DNA of 6,403 nucleotides from Proteiniphilum sp. (GTDB lineage Bacteria; Bacteroidota; Bacteroidia; Bacteroidales; Dysgonomonadaceae): positions 1 to 6,403 of the forward strand of contig JAIRSV010000109.1 in assembly GCA_031255275.1 (NCBI GenBank), written 5' to 3'. Shown here piece by piece: positions 6,207 through 6,403 of this stretch (the stretch's first letter is position 1; every line of letters begins with the position of its first letter). The notes below the pieces were generated by a model. The model worked only from the letters and a program-made list of their open reading frames with translations, searched no databases and had not been told where the DNA came from. Both the position numbers and the translations under genes were made by a program.

Positions 6207-6221
6207 GGCGCATTGGTTATG
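6207..6221 (+). repeat. 15-bp direct repeat, copy 2
   Basis: This is an exact second copy of GGCGCATTGGTTATG (first at 6079-6093), beginning 7 nt after the long hairpin ends. The match to TTTGGCGC (6204-6211) is also seen alone at 6042-6049, hinting at further decayed copies. Confidence 0.8.
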
Positions 6222-6222
6222 T

Positions 6223-6258
6223 AAATCAAATAAATCAGAAGAATCACAGTTCAGACAA
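6223..6258. repeat. AT-rich stretch with 9-nt periodicity
   Basis: Four consecutive 9-mers read AAATCAAAT, AAATCAGAA, GAATCACAG and TTCAGACAA, an imperfect tandem repeat around AAATCANAN. The reverse strand reads as TGATT-rich sequence that I recall from intergenic regions of many Bacteroidetes genomes, an unchecked memory. No gene is visible. Confidence 0.45.
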
Positions 6259-6299
6259 TTAGCAAAGAAATCCGCTCCCAGAGAGCGATAGCGCAAGCT

Positions 6300-6315
6300 C
6301 CCCTCTTGAGAGGGG
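6300..6315. repeat. Hairpin 1 of the terminal hairpin array
   Basis: CCCCTC (6300-6305) pairs with GAGGGG (6310-6315) across a TTGA loop and is followed by a G-rich run (GGTTGGGGGTGTG). The block resembles a scattered CCCCTC/GAGGGGTTGGGGG repeat that I remember from Bacteroidetes intergenic DNA. Confidence 0.6.
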
Positions 6316-6330
6316 GTTGGGGGTGTGTTA

Positions 6331-6345
6331 TGGCGCGAAGCGCCA
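6331..6345. repeat. Hairpin 2 of the terminal hairpin array
   Basis: TGGCGC (6331-6336) pairs perfectly with GCGCCA (6340-6345) across a GAA loop, the same form as the hairpin at 6069-6083. Confidence 0.65.
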
Positions 6346-6348
6346 CAG

Positions 6349-6365
6349 CAGGGGCTTTGCCCCTG
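6349..6365. repeat. Hairpin 3 of the terminal hairpin array
   Basis: CAGGGGC (6349-6355) pairs perfectly with GCCCCTG (6359-6365) across a TTT loop, only 3 nt after hairpin 2. No T-tract follows on the + strand. Confidence 0.65.
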
Positions 6366-6376
6366 TGACCCCACCA

Positions 6377-6402
6377 ACTTTTTTGTCTTGACACAAAAAA
6401 GT
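6377..6402. repeat. Hairpin 4, T-rich inverted repeat at the right edge
   Basis: ACTTTTTTG (6377-6385) pairs perfectly with CAAAAAAGT (6394-6402) around an 8-nt centre, TCTTGACA; an inner TGTC/GACA pairing is also possible. Because both arms carry a T6/A6 run next to the GC-rich hairpin 3, on the + strand hairpin 3 plus this region could loosely act as a terminator, but the order is unusual. The repeat touches the window edge and may continue. Confidence 0.65.
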
Positions 6403-6403
6403 C

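Noticed and set aside
5740..6213. 157-codon - strand frame running from the repeat block into the uvrA N-terminus
   Set aside because: Its upstream part translates the long hairpin and its downstream part is out of frame with uvrA; it is not a separate gene.
6069..6402. CRISPR array
   Set aside because: The repeats differ in sequence and spacing, there is no constant repeat-spacer pattern, and no cas gene is in view.

Overview
The window comes from a Bacteroidota genome, most likely a member of the Bacteroidales. Four signs agree: a SusD/RagB-type outer-membrane lipoprotein gene at the left edge, two promoters of the Bacteroidetes TTG/TAnnTTTG type, start sites without clear Shine-Dalgarno sequences, and a UvrA of the Bacteroidetes kind. 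I cannot name a genus from the sequence alone.

Layout. (1) Positions 3-1049 hold the C-terminal part of a SusD-like nutrient-binding protein whose N-terminus, and presumably a SusC partner, lie upstream; it ends at a strong intrinsic terminator (1092-1132). (2) Positions 1133-1400 are intergenic: a short palindromic repeat, a GC-rich stretch with no convincing gene, and a well-formed promoter (1354-1383). (3) Positions 1401-3170 are a compact run of four small envelope genes on the + strand: a lipoprotein, a GYF_2 plus CD225/dispanin membrane protein, a second shorter CD225/dispanin protein, and a DUF2752 membrane protein. Gaps are 16, 34 and 10 nt, so they are probably one operon read from the 1354-1383 promoter. 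(4) Positions 3165-5969 on the - strand hold a complete uvrA, convergent with the operon and overlapping its last gene by six bases, with its own promoter at 5992-6021. (5) From about 6030 to the right edge there is no gene but a dense set of repeats: a 15-bp direct repeat, a 78-nt near-perfect hairpin between its two copies, a 9-nt-period AT-rich stretch, and four consecutive small hairpins.

Function. The left end belongs to glycan or nutrient import at the outer membrane. The four-gene operon probably makes a small inner-membrane/lipoprotein assembly of unknown role; the tandem dispanin paralogues and the DUF2752 partner are its most interesting part. uvrA is a housekeeping DNA-repair gene and shows no functional link to its neighbours. 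The strongest non-coding signal is the hairpin and repeat block upstream of uvrA. I see no CRISPR array, tRNA, rRNA, transposase or recognisable defence system.
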